Counted from the stretch's first letter, positions 25,728 to 34,053 are shown. The stretch: DNA of 64,000 nt from Streptomyces sp. NBC_00457 (GCF_036014015.1 NZ_CP107905.1:930001-994000), one strand, 5' to 3'. Numbers and translations: made by a program. The notes: generated by a model not told the origin, from the letters alone.

Positions 25728-27221
25728 ATGAGCGGGACGTTCGTAGGGATGCCGGCCTTCCCGAAGGCCGCGCACGAGGCGGTGCACAACCAGACGCTGC
25801 GCGGCAATCTGCGGCACGCCACCCACACCATCCGCGCCAAGCGGGAGAAGGCGGTCGCCGAGGTCTCCGACTGGGCGGCGCTGCGCGAGGCGGGCAAGCA
25901 GATCAAGGACCACACGCTCCGCCATCTCGACCGCTATCTCGTGCAGTTGGAGGAGTCGGTCACGGCAGCGGGCGGGACGGTCCACTGGGCGGCCGACGCC
26001 GACGAGGCCAACCGGATCGTGACGCGACTGGTCAAGGAGACCGGCGAGTCGGAAGTCGTCAAGGTCAAGTCGATGGCCACGCAGGAGATCGGGCTCAACG
26101 AGGCGCTGGAAGAGGAGGGCATCCGCGCCTACGAGACCGATCTCGCCGAGTTGATCGTGCAGTTGGGCAAGGACCGGCCCTCGCACATCCTCGTCCCGGC
26201 GATCCACCGCAACCGTGGCGAGATCCGGGACATCTTCGCCCGCGAGATGAGCGAGTGGGGCCGCCCGGCACCGGACGGCCTCACCGACACACCCGCCGAA
26301 CTCGCCGAGGCAGCACGCCTGCACCTCCGCGAGAAGTTCCTGCGCGCCAAAGTCGGCGTCTCCGGCGCCAACTTCATGGTCGCCGAGACCGGCACGATGG
26401 TCGTCGTGGAGTCCGAGGGCAACGGGCGGATGTGCCTGACCCTGCCCGAGACGCTGATCTCGGTCGTCGGCATCGAGAAGATCGTGCCGACCTGGCAGGA
26501 CCTGGAGGTGTTCCTGCAGACGCTGCCGCGTTCGTCGACGGCGGAGCGCATGAACCCGTACACGAGCATGTGGACCGGCACGACGGACTCCGAGAGCGCC
26601 GACGGGCCGCGCACCTTCCACCTGGTGCTTCTCGACAACGGCCGCACCGACACCCTCGCCGACGAGGTCGGCCGCCAGGCCCTGCGCTGCATCCGCTGCT
26701 CGGCCTGTCTCAACGTGTGCCCGGTGTACGAGCGGGCCGGCGGCCACGCCTACGGCTCGGTCTATCCGGGCCCGATCGGCGCCATCCTCAGTCCCCAACT
26801 CCGGGGCACGGAAAGCGAGATCGACGCCTCACTGCCGTACGCCTCGTCGCTGTGCGGTGCCTGCTACGAGGTGTGCCCGGTCGCCATCGACATCCCCGAG
26901 GTGCTGGTGCATCTGCGGGAACGCGTCGTGGAGGGCGGCCAGGTGACACGGGCGGGCAACAAGGTGGTGCTGAAACCGGCCAAGGGACATGCCGCCGAGC
27001 GGGCCGCCATGCGCGCGGCACGCTGGGCGTTCGCCCGCCCGGGCGCCCTGCGCACCGGCCAGCGGCTCGCCTCCCGCACCCGGCGGCTGCATCCGCGCTC
27101 GATTCCGGGTCCCGGCAAGGCGTGGAGCGAGACCCGGGCCCTGCCCGCACTGCCGTCCGAGCCGTTCCGGGACTGGTGGCAGCGCACGCGGGGCGGCAGC
27201 GGAAAGGACGGTGCGAAGTGA
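25728..27221 (+). CDS. lutB: L-lactate utilization protein B (ferredoxin-type Fe-S subunit)
   Basis: A 497-residue LutB/LldF homologue. An N-terminal LUD domain is followed by two 4Fe-4S ferredoxin-like motifs: CIRCSACLNVCPVY (residues ~322-335) and CGACYEVCPV (~380-390). The basic C-terminal extension is usual. A ribosome site GGAGAGGAGC precedes the ATG at 25728. The stop overlaps the GTG of lutC (GTGA, 27218-27221). It carries electrons in the LutABC lactate oxidase complex. Confidence 0.92.
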   Translation: MSGTFVGMPAFPKAAHEAVHNQTLRGNLRHATHTIRAKREKAVAEVSDWAALREAGKQIKDHTLRHLDRYLVQLEESVTAAGGTVHWAADADEANRIVTRLVKETGESEVVKVKSMATQEIGLNEALEEEGIRAYETDLAELIVQLGKDRPSHILVPAIHRNRGEIRDIFAREMSEWGRPAPDGLTDTPAELAEAARLHLREKFLRAKVGVSGANFMVAETGTMVVVESEGNGRMCLTLPETLISVVGIEKIVPTWQDLEVFLQTLPRSSTAERMNPYTSMWTGTTDSESADGPRTFHLVLLDNGRTDTLADEVGRQALRCIRCSACLNVCPVYERAGGHAYGSVYPGPIGAILSPQLRGTESEIDASLPYASSLCGACYEVCPVAIDIPEVLVHLRERVVEGGQVTRAGNKVVLKPAKGHAAERAAMRAARWAFARPGALRTGQRLASRTRRLHPRSIPGPGKAWSETRALPALPSEPFRDWWQRTRGGSGKDGAK

Positions 27222-27865
27222 GCAGCAGGGAGCGGATCCTGGGCCGGGTGCAGCGCGCGCTCGCGGACGTGCCACCGGACGCCACGCCGTACGACCAGGC
27301 GGTCTCGCGCACCTATCTGAGCGAGCACGGGAACCGGAGTGTCGAGGAGACGGTGGATCTGCTCGCCGAGAATCTGGCGGACTATCGGGCGATCGTGCAT
27401 CGCACGGACGGTGCCGGACTCGCCGGAGTGATCGCGGGGTTGCTCGACGCACGGGGATCGGCGTCCGTCGTCGTGCCGCCGGGGCTGGACGAAGGGTGGC
27501 TGGCGGCGACCGAGGTGGCCCAGGTGCCGGACCGGGCCGAGAGCACGTCGTACGAACTGGACCAGGTCGACAGTGTGGTGACCGGCTGCGCGCTCGCCAT
27601 CGCCGAGACCGGCACGATCGTCCTGGACGGCTCCCCCGACCAGGGCCGCCGCCGGATCACCCTCGTCCCCGACCACCACATCTGTGTCGTACGGGTCCCC
27701 GGCCAGGTCGTGTCGTCCGTGCCGCAGGCCCTGCCCCGGCTCGACCCGACACGCCCGCTGACCTGGATCTCCGGTCCCTCCGCGACCAGCGACATCGAAC
27801 TCGACCGGGTCGAGGGGGTGCACGGACCGCGCACCCTGGAGGTGATTCTGGTGAGCGGGGAGTGA
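27218..27865 (+). CDS. lutC: L-lactate utilization protein C
   Basis: A 215-residue LUD-domain protein of the LutC/LldG family, with the family segment CALAIAETGTIVLDGSPDQG and the C-terminal ISGPSATSDIELDRVEGVHG. The GTG start overlaps the lutB stop by 4 bases, so the translation start is well fixed; the open frame extends far upstream out of context. It is the last gene of the rightward rhamnose-to-pyruvate operon. A convergent hypothetical gene ends 21 bp further on. Confidence 0.92.
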   Translation: MSSRERILGRVQRALADVPPDATPYDQAVSRTYLSEHGNRSVEETVDLLAENLADYRAIVHRTDGAGLAGVIAGLLDARGSASVVVPPGLDEGWLAATEVAQVPDRAESTSYELDQVDSVVTGCALAIAETGTIVLDGSPDQGRRRITLVPDHHICVVRVPGQVVSSVPQALPRLDPTRPLTWISGPSATSDIELDRVEGVHGPRTLEVILVSGE

Positions 27866-27886
27866 TCGGCGCGGCGGTATCAGGCG

Positions 27887-28456
27887 TCAGCTGTATTTCA
27901 TCGGGCAGCCGCGTCTCAGGGAATGGCGGGCGGCGCTCAGATACAACGCCGTGTAGAAGGCCGTGTCCAGGTCCTTGGCCCATGGTCCGGGGCGGGCTGC
28001 GGTCATCTCCCGCGCCGGGCCGTCCAGGAACCACGACGTGAGTTCCAGGTTGCCGTTCGTGGCCGGTATCTCGGGCGGGAGGCCTATGACCGTTGCCAGT
28101 TGTTCCGCGAGGGCGAGCACCTGGGGTGCGCCGGCGAGCATGGTCTCGTCGGTGTAGGAGGACTCGACGGGCAGTCGGATCTCCTCGTCGAGCGAGATGG
28201 GAACCAGCACGGTCCAGCCCAGGAGCCGTTCCTCCGCCTCCCGTGACAGGTGGGCCCGGCACAGCGCACTGAATCCGTCCATGGGTGGAACGAGCTTCTC
28301 CTCGAATGCCGACGCCTCCGGCACCCACTCGTACGGCGGCAGTCCGCGCCGCCGCAGCTCCTCGTTCAGCCCGGCCGACACCGCGCCCAGTCCACCTTCC
28401 TCCTCATCCTCGTCGAACCACTCCTGCGCACCGACCCCGACAAGGTAGATCCCCAT
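27887..28456 (-). CDS. Hypothetical protein, Streptomyces-type
   Basis: A 189-residue acidic, soluble protein beginning MGIYLVGVGAQEWFDEDEEE. It has no signal peptide, membrane helix or family motif I can name. The C-terminal half (FYTALYLSAARHSLRRGCP) looks helical. The ATG at 28454-28456 was chosen over a longer open frame because the upstream part is low-complexity Arg-rich. It is convergent with lutC and divergent from the ABC exporter genes. Confidence 0.65.
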   Translation of the reverse strand: MGIYLVGVGAQEWFDEDEEEGGLGAVSAGLNEELRRRGLPPYEWVPEASAFEEKLVPPMDGFSALCRAHLSREAEERLLGWTVLVPISLDEEIRLPVESSYTDETMLAGAPQVLALAEQLATVIGLPPEIPATNGNLELTSWFLDGPAREMTAARPGPWAKDLDTAFYTALYLSAARHSLRRGCPMKYS

Positions 28457-28514
28457 GACCGCCAACGTACAACGCACCACTGACAGTCCCCCGGGCCTCA
28501 CCTCAGCCCTGGTG

Positions 28515-28555
28515 ACCCGTACAGGGTGTTGCCGAGTACACCCTCCAATACGGGT
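28515..28555. promoter_or_regulatory. Nested inverted repeat in the divergent promoter of the ABC/FtsX pair
   Basis: Outer arms ACCCGTA (28515-28521) / TACGGGT (28549-28555) enclose inner arms AGGGTGT (28523-28529) / ACACCCT (28538-28544). All are perfect. The element lies between the hypothetical gene and the ABC transporter. It is either an operator for an unlinked regulator or a cruciform/hairpin. Confidence 0.45.
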
Positions 28556-28638
28556 TCTGCGCCCAATGTGGTCCCGCCTCCGTCTCCGTAGCGTCTTGGG
28601 CATGGCACAGGGCGTGCCGGAGTGAGGGTGATGACGAA

Positions 28639-29424
28639 ATGTTTCGCACAGGTTCGCGACGTATGCACGACAAGGGACCCGCCGCCGAGGCGCTGCGGCT
28701 GGTCAAGGTCACCAAGACCTACGGCTCCGACGACAGCGCCGTGACCGCCCTGGACGGGGTCACGCTCAGCCTCGGGCGGGGCACGTTCACCGCCGTGATG
28801 GGGCCGTCGGGCTCGGGGAAGTCGACGCTGCTGCAGTGCGCGGCCGGTCTGGACCGGCCCGACAGCGGCATCGTGCTGGTCGACGGGGCGGAGATGACGG
28901 GTGACACGGAGGCCGAGCTGACGAAGTTCCGGCGCCGGCGGATCGGGTTCGTGTTCCAGCAGTACAACCTGCTGGAGACGCTGACCGTCGCGCAGAACAC
29001 CGTGCTGCCGCTGAAGCTCGCCGGGCAGCGCGTCGACCGGCGGCGGGCCCGGGAGGTGCTGACCTCCGTGGGGCTCGGTGAGCGGCTCGGGCACCGTCCC
29101 GACCAGCTCTCGGGCGGTCAGCGGCAGCGGGTGGCGATCGCCCGCGCGCTGGTCACCGAACCCCGGGTGGTCTTCGCGGACGAGCCGACGGGCGCACTGG
29201 ACACGCGCAGCGCCCGGGAGGTGCTGCTGCTGCTTCAGGAGGCGGTGCGGGTGCACGGCCGGACCGTGGTGATGGTGACGCACGACCCGGTCGCCGCCTC
29301 GTACGCCGACTCGGTGCTGTTCCTCGCGGACGGCCGGCTGGCCGGCCGGATGGACGCGCCGACGCCCGACGCGGTCGCCGAGCGGCTGGCCCACCTGGGC
29401 GACGACGCGCTGCAGGGGGTGTGA
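28639..29424 (+). CDS. ABC transporter ATP-binding protein (MacB/LolD type)
   Basis: A 261-residue ABC ATPase. Walker A is GPSGSGKST, the Q-loop lies in FVFQQYNLLETL, the signature is LSGGQRQRVAIARAL and Walker B is VVFADEPTGALD. LolD/MacB-type ATPases pair with FtsX-like permeases, as the next gene shows. Such pairs in streptomycetes typically export peptides or lipids or sense cell-envelope stress; the substrate is unknown. Start ATG 28639, with an alternative in-frame ATG at 28663. Three bases separate its stop from the permease start. Confidence 0.88.
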   Translation: MFRTGSRRMHDKGPAAEALRLVKVTKTYGSDDSAVTALDGVTLSLGRGTFTAVMGPSGSGKSTLLQCAAGLDRPDSGIVLVDGAEMTGDTEAELTKFRRRRIGFVFQQYNLLETLTVAQNTVLPLKLAGQRVDRRRAREVLTSVGLGERLGHRPDQLSGGQRQRVAIARALVTEPRVVFADEPTGALDTRSAREVLLLLQEAVRVHGRTVVMVTHDPVAASYADSVLFLADGRLAGRMDAPTPDAVAERLAHLGDDALQGV

Positions 29425-29427
29425 GCG

Positions 29428-30738
29428 ATGTTCTTGCTGGCCATGCGGTCGATCCGGCAACGGCCCGGACGCTTCCTCGCGACGCTGCTGTCCGCGTTCC
29501 TCGGCGCGGCGATCATCATGACGTTCAACTCGATGCACGACACCGCCGGACAGCCCGGCATCGACTCGACCAGCTCCGAGACGCTGAGCCTGTCGGCGAG
29601 CGTCGTCGGCGGCTACGGCACGCTGCTGGTGTTCTTCGCCGTCGCCTCGACGCTCACGGTCAACGTCCGCCAGCGGGCTGCCGAGCTGGAGCTGCTGCGC
29701 TGCTCGGGGGCGACTCCGGCGCAGATCAAGCGGATGGTCGTCGGTGAGGCGGTGGCCGTGGCCCTGGTGGGCGCGGCGCTGGCGATCGGCCCGGCGATGC
29801 TGGGTGGGCGGCTGCTGCTGGACGTGTTCCAGGACAGCGGCCAGGTCGCCGGGTCCGTCGACCACTCCTTCGGGCCGATCGCGCTGATGTCGGGCATCGA
29901 CATCACGCTGCTCGCGGCGGCGGGCGCCGCGTTCCTCGCCGTACGGCGGGCGACGCGCCGGCGCGAACGGCGGGACGGGAAGCGGAAGTTCTTCGCGTAC
30001 GCCGCTCTGGTCGTCGGCGCTGTGGCGGTGACGTCCACCTTCGCGATGTCGGCGACGGACGAGGCGCTGATGGCGGCTCCGGCGCAGGGCGCGATCCTGC
30101 TGTCGGTGGGTTTCGCGCTGCTGGCGACGCGGCTGCTGAAGGGCCTGCTGAACGGGCTGTCGCTGTCGGGGGCGAGCGGCTGGCTGGCCGTGCGCAACCT
30201 GCGGGAGCGGGCGGAGCATCTCGCCGGGATCCTGATGTCGCTGATCCTGTTCACGGCGGTGTCCACGGCGACGCTCACCATGCAGGCGGTGGAGAGCGAC
30301 ACGGTCGAGAAGCTGGGGATCGTCAAGGACGTCGACGCCAAGACGCTGGAGACCCTGAACTTCACGGTCGTCGGCATCATCGTCGCGTTCGTCTGCGTGA
30401 TGCTGGTCAACTCGCTGTACGCGGCGACGACGTACCGGGCCCGGGAGTTCGGGCAGCAGCGGCTGGCCGGGGCGACTCCGGGTCAGGTGCTCGGTGTGGT
30501 GGGCGCCGAGGGGCTGGTGCTCACGGTGACCGGTGTCTTCTTCGGCACGGTGGCGGCGCTGGCGGGGATCGTCCCGTTCACCGTCGTCCGCTCGGACGAG
30601 GTACTGCCGGGCCAGTTCTTCGGCATCTGGTTCACGGTCGTCGCGATCGCGGCGGCGGTGACGATGGGGACGAGCCTGGCCACGACCCGGCGGGTGCTGC
30701 GTACTCCGGCGGTCGAAGCGGTGGGGCTCGCGGCCTGA
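29428..30738 (+). CDS. FtsX-like ABC transporter permease
   Basis: A 436-residue membrane protein with repeated FtsX domains. An N-terminal helix with external loop is followed by helices around GYGTLLVFFAVASTLTVN and VALVGAALAIGPAML, and a second set in the C-terminal half (TVVGIIVAFVCVMLVN, ALAGIVPFTVV). Motifs ELELLRCSGATPAQI and RQQRLAGATPGQVL (FGQQRLAGATPGQ) are the coupling regions typical of MacB/FtsX permeases. Encoded 3 bp after its ATPase partner. A strong stem-loop follows. Confidence 0.87.
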   Translation: MFLLAMRSIRQRPGRFLATLLSAFLGAAIIMTFNSMHDTAGQPGIDSTSSETLSLSASVVGGYGTLLVFFAVASTLTVNVRQRAAELELLRCSGATPAQIKRMVVGEAVAVALVGAALAIGPAMLGGRLLLDVFQDSGQVAGSVDHSFGPIALMSGIDITLLAAAGAAFLAVRRATRRRERRDGKRKFFAYAALVVGAVAVTSTFAMSATDEALMAAPAQGAILLSVGFALLATRLLKGLLNGLSLSGASGWLAVRNLRERAEHLAGILMSLILFTAVSTATLTMQAVESDTVEKLGIVKDVDAKTLETLNFTVVGIIVAFVCVMLVNSLYAATTYRAREFGQQRLAGATPGQVLGVVGAEGLVLTVTGVFFGTVAALAGIVPFTVVRSDEVLPGQFFGIWFTVVAIAAAVTMGTSLATTRRVLRTPAVEAVGLAA

Positions 30739-30752
30739 GCGAGGGGGACTCG

Positions 30753-30786
30753 GTAAGGGGCGGTCGCCATAGCGGCCGCCCCTTAC
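30753..30786. terminator. Stem-loop terminator after the ABC/FtsX operon
   Basis: GTAAGGGGCGG (30753-30763) pairs perfectly with CCGCCCCTTAC (30776-30786) around a short loop that pairs further. It lies 14 bp after the permease stop. There is no T-tract, as is usual in Streptomyces. Confidence 0.75.
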
Positions 30787-31043
30787 GCCTGCTCGACCGC
30801 CTGTGCGATATGCGGCTCCGGGGCCGGTCGAGCTGAGGCCTCCTAAGCGGCCCTGGTGAAGTCGGCTACGGTTCGGCAGCGCCCCGAAGGGGCGCGGGGA
30901 ACTGCGCGACCAGCCACGACGGCCCCGCAGACGAGCGACAGCCAATCGCGGCCGGCGGTACTCGATCGCCGGAAGTCGCGTGACAGGCGTCCTGAACAAG
31001 CGCTTAGATAGCGGCAGGAACGCCCACCGAGCGGGAGGCCCCG
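30787..31043. other. Intergenic segment before the MoxR gene
   Basis: Apart from the repeat at 30879-30930, this stretch holds no recognisable gene. The promoter for the MoxR/VWA operon must lie in it or just after the repeat. A TTAGATAGC stretch near 31005 could be part of a -10, but no -35 partner is convincing. Confidence 0.3.
30879..30930. repeat. Streptomyces intergenic repeat, copy 4
   Basis: Hairpin GCGCCCC-GAA-GGGGCGC (30879-30895) followed by the conserved GGGGAACTGCGCGACCAGCC and ACGACGGCCCCGCAG tail. It has the same orientation as the 16241 copy and lies between the ABC permease and MoxR genes. Confidence 0.8.
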
Positions 31044-31901
31044 TTGTTCACATCCGTAGACGAAGTCTCCGCCCGTCTCGCCGAGACCGGCTATCTCGCC
31101 TCCCCCGCGGTCGCCACCACCGTTTTCCTCGCCGACCGTCTCGGCAAGCCGCTCCTGGTGGAGGGCCCCGCCGGCGTCGGCAAGACGGAACTCGCCAAGG
31201 CCGTCGCCACGATCGCCGGAGCGGAGCTCATACGGCTGCAGTGCTACGAAGGCGTCGACGAGTCCCGCGCGCTGTACGAGTGGAACCACGCCAAGCAGCT
31301 GCTGCGCATCACCGCGGGCCGCGACGAGACCTGGGACGAGACGCGCACCGACATCTTCAGCGCGGAGTTCCTGCTCCCCCGCCCGCTGCTGACGGCCATC
31401 CGTGGCGACACCCCGAAGGTCCTGCTGATCGACGAGACCGACAAGGCGGACGTCGAGGTGGAGGGCCTGCTGCTCGAAGTGCTGAGCGACTTCCAGGTCA
31501 CCGTCCCCGAACTGGGCACGGTCACGGCCACGCGCCGCCCCTTCGTCGTCCTCACCTCGAACGCGAGCCGCGAGCTGTCCGAGGCGCTGCGCCGCCGCTG
31601 CCTGTTCCTCCATATCGGCTTCCCCGACGAGGAGTTGGAGCGCCGGATCGTACGGCTGAAGGTGCCGGACCTCGACGAGGCGCTGGCCGCGTCGGTGGTG
31701 CGCGTCGTCGGCGCGCTGCGGGCGATGGACCTGCGCAAGGTGCCCTCGGTCGCCGAGACCGTCGACTGGGCGCGCACGTTGCTGGCGCTGGGCGCCGACA
31801 CGCTGGACGAGACGGTCGTACAGGCCAGTCTGGGCGTGCTCCTCAAGCACCAGGACGACGTCCTGAAGGCGGCCGCCAAGCTCGATCTGGACGCCGTGTG
31901 A
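31044..31901 (+). CDS. MoxR-type AAA+ ATPase
   Basis: A 285-residue AAA+ ATPase of the MoxR/CoxD group: Walker A GPAGVGKTE, Walker B LLIDETDKAD and sensor-1 LTSNASREL. MoxR ATPases act as chaperones inserting cofactors or remodelling complexes together with VWA partners. A TTG start at 31044 was chosen because GGAGG lies 5 bases upstream and the family N-terminus (FTSVDEVSARLAETGYL) begins here. Its stop overlaps the VWA gene by 4 bases (GTGA). No CO dehydrogenase or other client enzyme is encoded next to it. Confidence 0.85.
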   Translation: MFTSVDEVSARLAETGYLASPAVATTVFLADRLGKPLLVEGPAGVGKTELAKAVATIAGAELIRLQCYEGVDESRALYEWNHAKQLLRITAGRDETWDETRTDIFSAEFLLPRPLLTAIRGDTPKVLLIDETDKADVEVEGLLLEVLSDFQVTVPELGTVTATRRPFVVLTSNASRELSEALRRRCLFLHIGFPDEELERRIVRLKVPDLDEALAASVVRVVGALRAMDLRKVPSVAETVDWARTLLALGADTLDETVVQASLGVLLKHQDDVLKAAAKLDLDAV

Positions 31902-33259
31902 CCGCGGCGGCGTCGGATGTCGCGGCGCGGCTGACGGACTTCGTCGCCGCGCTCCGTGCGCACGGCATCCGCATCGGCACAGGGGAGACCGTGGACGCCG
32001 GCCGGGCGGTGGCGGCGCTGGGCCTGGCGGACCGTGAGCGACTGCGCGAGGGACTGGCCGCGACGCTGCTGCACGGCACGGGACAGCGGCCGGTGTTCGA
32101 CCCGGTCTTCGACCTGTACTTCCCACGGGGCGTGGGAGCGCCGGAGGAGCGGCCCGCGGACCGGGACGATCTGCGGGACCGGCTCGCGAAAGCCCTGACC
32201 GCCAACGACACCGCGTTGATGGGCCGGTTGGCGGGCGAGGCCGTCGACGGCTTCGGCGGATACGGGAGTTCACCGGCGTCGGACGGCTGGTCGTCGTACC
32301 AGACCCTCGACCGGCTCCGCCCGCAGACGCTGCTGGCCCGGGTCCGCGACGACATCCGGGCGCAGGGCGGCACTTCGGGGTTCGCGGACCGGCTCCTCGA
32401 CGACGAGATACGGCGGCGGATCGAGGCGTTCCGGGCGATGGTGGCCACGGAGGCGCGGCGCCGGGTCGCCGAGCGGCGCGGGCGGGACGAGATCGCCCGG
32501 CGTGCGGTGGCCCCGACCGCCGACCGGGTCGACTTCCTGTACGCCGGGCGGGACCGGGTGGCCGAGCTGCGCAGGACGGTGCAGCCGCTCGCCCGGAAGC
32601 TCGCCACCCGGCTGGCGGCACGCCGGCGCCGTGCCGCGCGGGGCACGATCGACCTGCGCCGGACGCTGCGCGGCTCGCTGTCGACGGGCGGGGTGCCGAT
32701 GCGGCCCGTGCTGCGCCGGCGCCGTCCGGCCCGGCCCGAACTGGTGCTGCTGTGCGATGTGTCGGGCTCCGTGTCCGGCTTCTCGGACTTCACGATGCTG
32801 CTGGTGCAGGCGCTGCACGACCAGTTCAGCAAGGTGCGGGTGTTCGCCTTCGTCAACCGGATCGACGAGGTGACCGGGCTGCTCCGGCACGGCGTCGCCG
32901 ATCCCCAGGGGCTCGGCGCCCGCATCCAGACGGAGGCCACGCTCACCCGATGGCACGGCAGCAGCGACTACGGCGTGGCGCTGGGCGAGTTCGCGGAGCA
33001 CTACGCCGACGCGCTGGGCCCGCGTACGACCGTGTTCGTTCTCGGCGACGCCCGCACCAACATGAGCGACCCGAACCTGCCCGCCGTACGCGACATCGCC
33101 GAACGGGCCCGCCGCGTCTACTGGTTGAACCCCGAGCCGCGCACGCTGTGGGGCACCGGCGACTCGGCCGCACCCGAGTACGCCGGAGTCGTCGCAATGC
33201 ACGAGTGCCGCAACGTCCGGCAGCTCGGCGACCTGATCGCCCGCCTGCTGCCGGTGTGA
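31898..33259 (+). CDS. CoxE-like VWA domain protein
   Basis: A 453-residue protein with a basic, Arg-rich N-terminal two thirds and a C-terminal von Willebrand A domain. The MIDAS motif DVSGSVSG occurs in ELVLLCDVSGSVSGFSDFT, and later MIDAS elements in RWHGSSDYG and FVLGDARTN. This is the CoxE/PF05762 partner of MoxR ATPases. The GTG start overlaps the ATPase stop. The stop codon abuts the convergent SDR gene with no gap. Its client is unknown. Confidence 0.85.
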   Translation: MTAAASDVAARLTDFVAALRAHGIRIGTGETVDAGRAVAALGLADRERLREGLAATLLHGTGQRPVFDPVFDLYFPRGVGAPEERPADRDDLRDRLAKALTANDTALMGRLAGEAVDGFGGYGSSPASDGWSSYQTLDRLRPQTLLARVRDDIRAQGGTSGFADRLLDDEIRRRIEAFRAMVATEARRRVAERRGRDEIARRAVAPTADRVDFLYAGRDRVAELRRTVQPLARKLATRLAARRRRAARGTIDLRRTLRGSLSTGGVPMRPVLRRRRPARPELVLLCDVSGSVSGFSDFTMLLVQALHDQFSKVRVFAFVNRIDEVTGLLRHGVADPQGLGARIQTEATLTRWHGSSDYGVALGEFAEHYADALGPRTTVFVLGDARTNMSDPNLPAVRDIAERARRVYWLNPEPRTLWGTGDSAAPEYAGVVAMHECRNVRQLGDLIARLLPV

Positions 33260-33961
33260 TCAGGCGGCGAGCTGCGGATAGAGCACCGCGAGGTCCGCGG
33301 ACAGGCCCGCCTTGACCTGCCGGGAGATGTCGTCCGCCAGCACCTCGTAGGCTCCGGCCGCGATGCCGTCGAGGGCCTGCGCCGCCACGCTCTCGGGCGT
33401 GGACTTCGGCTCGTCGATCCGCGCCGTCATGTCCGTGTCGACATAGCCGACATGAAGGCCGGTGACCTCGATACCGCGCGGCTTGAGGTCGAGGCGCAGG
33501 GAGTTGGTCTGCGACCAGAGGGCGGCCTTCGAGGCGCTGTAGGAGCCGGCGAGACCGATCCACGACAGCGCCGAGTGCACGTTGAGGATGTGGCCGCCGC
33601 CGTTGCGCTCGATGACCGGCACGAAGGCGCGGGTGACGAGGAGCGGTCCGTAGAAGTTCGTCTCAAACTCGCGGCGGATGTCGTCGACGGACGAGGCGAG
33701 GAAGTTGGCGTTCACGCTCGCGCCCGCGTTGTTGATCAGCAGGGTGACGTCCTGCGCCTGCTCGGCGGCGGCCGCGACGGACGCCGGGTCGCCGACCTCG
33801 AGGGCCAGCGGCACGGCATCGGGGTGGGTGACGGTCCGTGGGTCGCGGGCGGTGGCGTACACCTTCTTGGCGCCGCGCTCGTACAGGGCCGCGACCAGGG
33901 CACGGCCGATACCGCGGCTGCCGCCGGTTACCAGGGCGACGGATCCTTCGATGGTTGTCAT
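33260..33961 (-). CDS. Short-chain dehydrogenase/reductase
   Basis: A 233-residue classical SDR: cofactor loop TGGSRGIGRA (residues ~12-21), NNAG, catalytic Ser in NVHSALSWIG and YSASK with Tyr/Lys. The substrate is not predictable. The ATG at 33959-33961 has GGAG 6 bases upstream. Two palindromic operator sequences lie 40-90 bp upstream, so it is tightly regulated, but no regulator gene is adjacent. Confidence 0.88.
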   Translation of the reverse strand: MTTIEGSVALVTGGSRGIGRALVAALYERGAKKVYATARDPRTVTHPDAVPLALEVGDPASVAAAAEQAQDVTLLINNAGASVNANFLASSVDDIRREFETNFYGPLLVTRAFVPVIERNGGGHILNVHSALSWIGLAGSYSASKAALWSQTNSLRLDLKPRGIEVTGLHVGYVDTDMTARIDEPKSTPESVAAQALDGIAAGAYEVLADDISRQVKAGLSADLAVLYPQLAA

Positions 33962-34001
33962 GGGACGCTCCGCACTCTTCTCAGCAAGACAAGGCAAGGA
34001 C

Positions 34002-34053
34002 GGAAAACCGATCGTTTTCCATGTGGACACGAGTAGCGTAAACCGATCGGTTT
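34002..34053. promoter_or_regulatory. Tandem palindromic operators of the SDR gene
   Basis: Site 1 is GGAAAACCGATCGTTTTCC (34002-34020, 7-bp arms). Site 2 contains the perfect 14-bp palindrome AAACCGATCGGTTT (34040-34053). The centres are about 36 bp apart and the shared half-site is AAACCGATCG. The style is that of a TetR-family operator located upstream of the SDR start. Confidence 0.7.

Noticed and set aside
28498..30999. 833-codon open frame on the minus strand
   Set aside because: It is antisense to the well-supported ABC ATPase and FtsX permease genes, is Arg/Gln/His-rich low-complexity, and runs through an intergenic repeat. High-GC DNA produces such frames.
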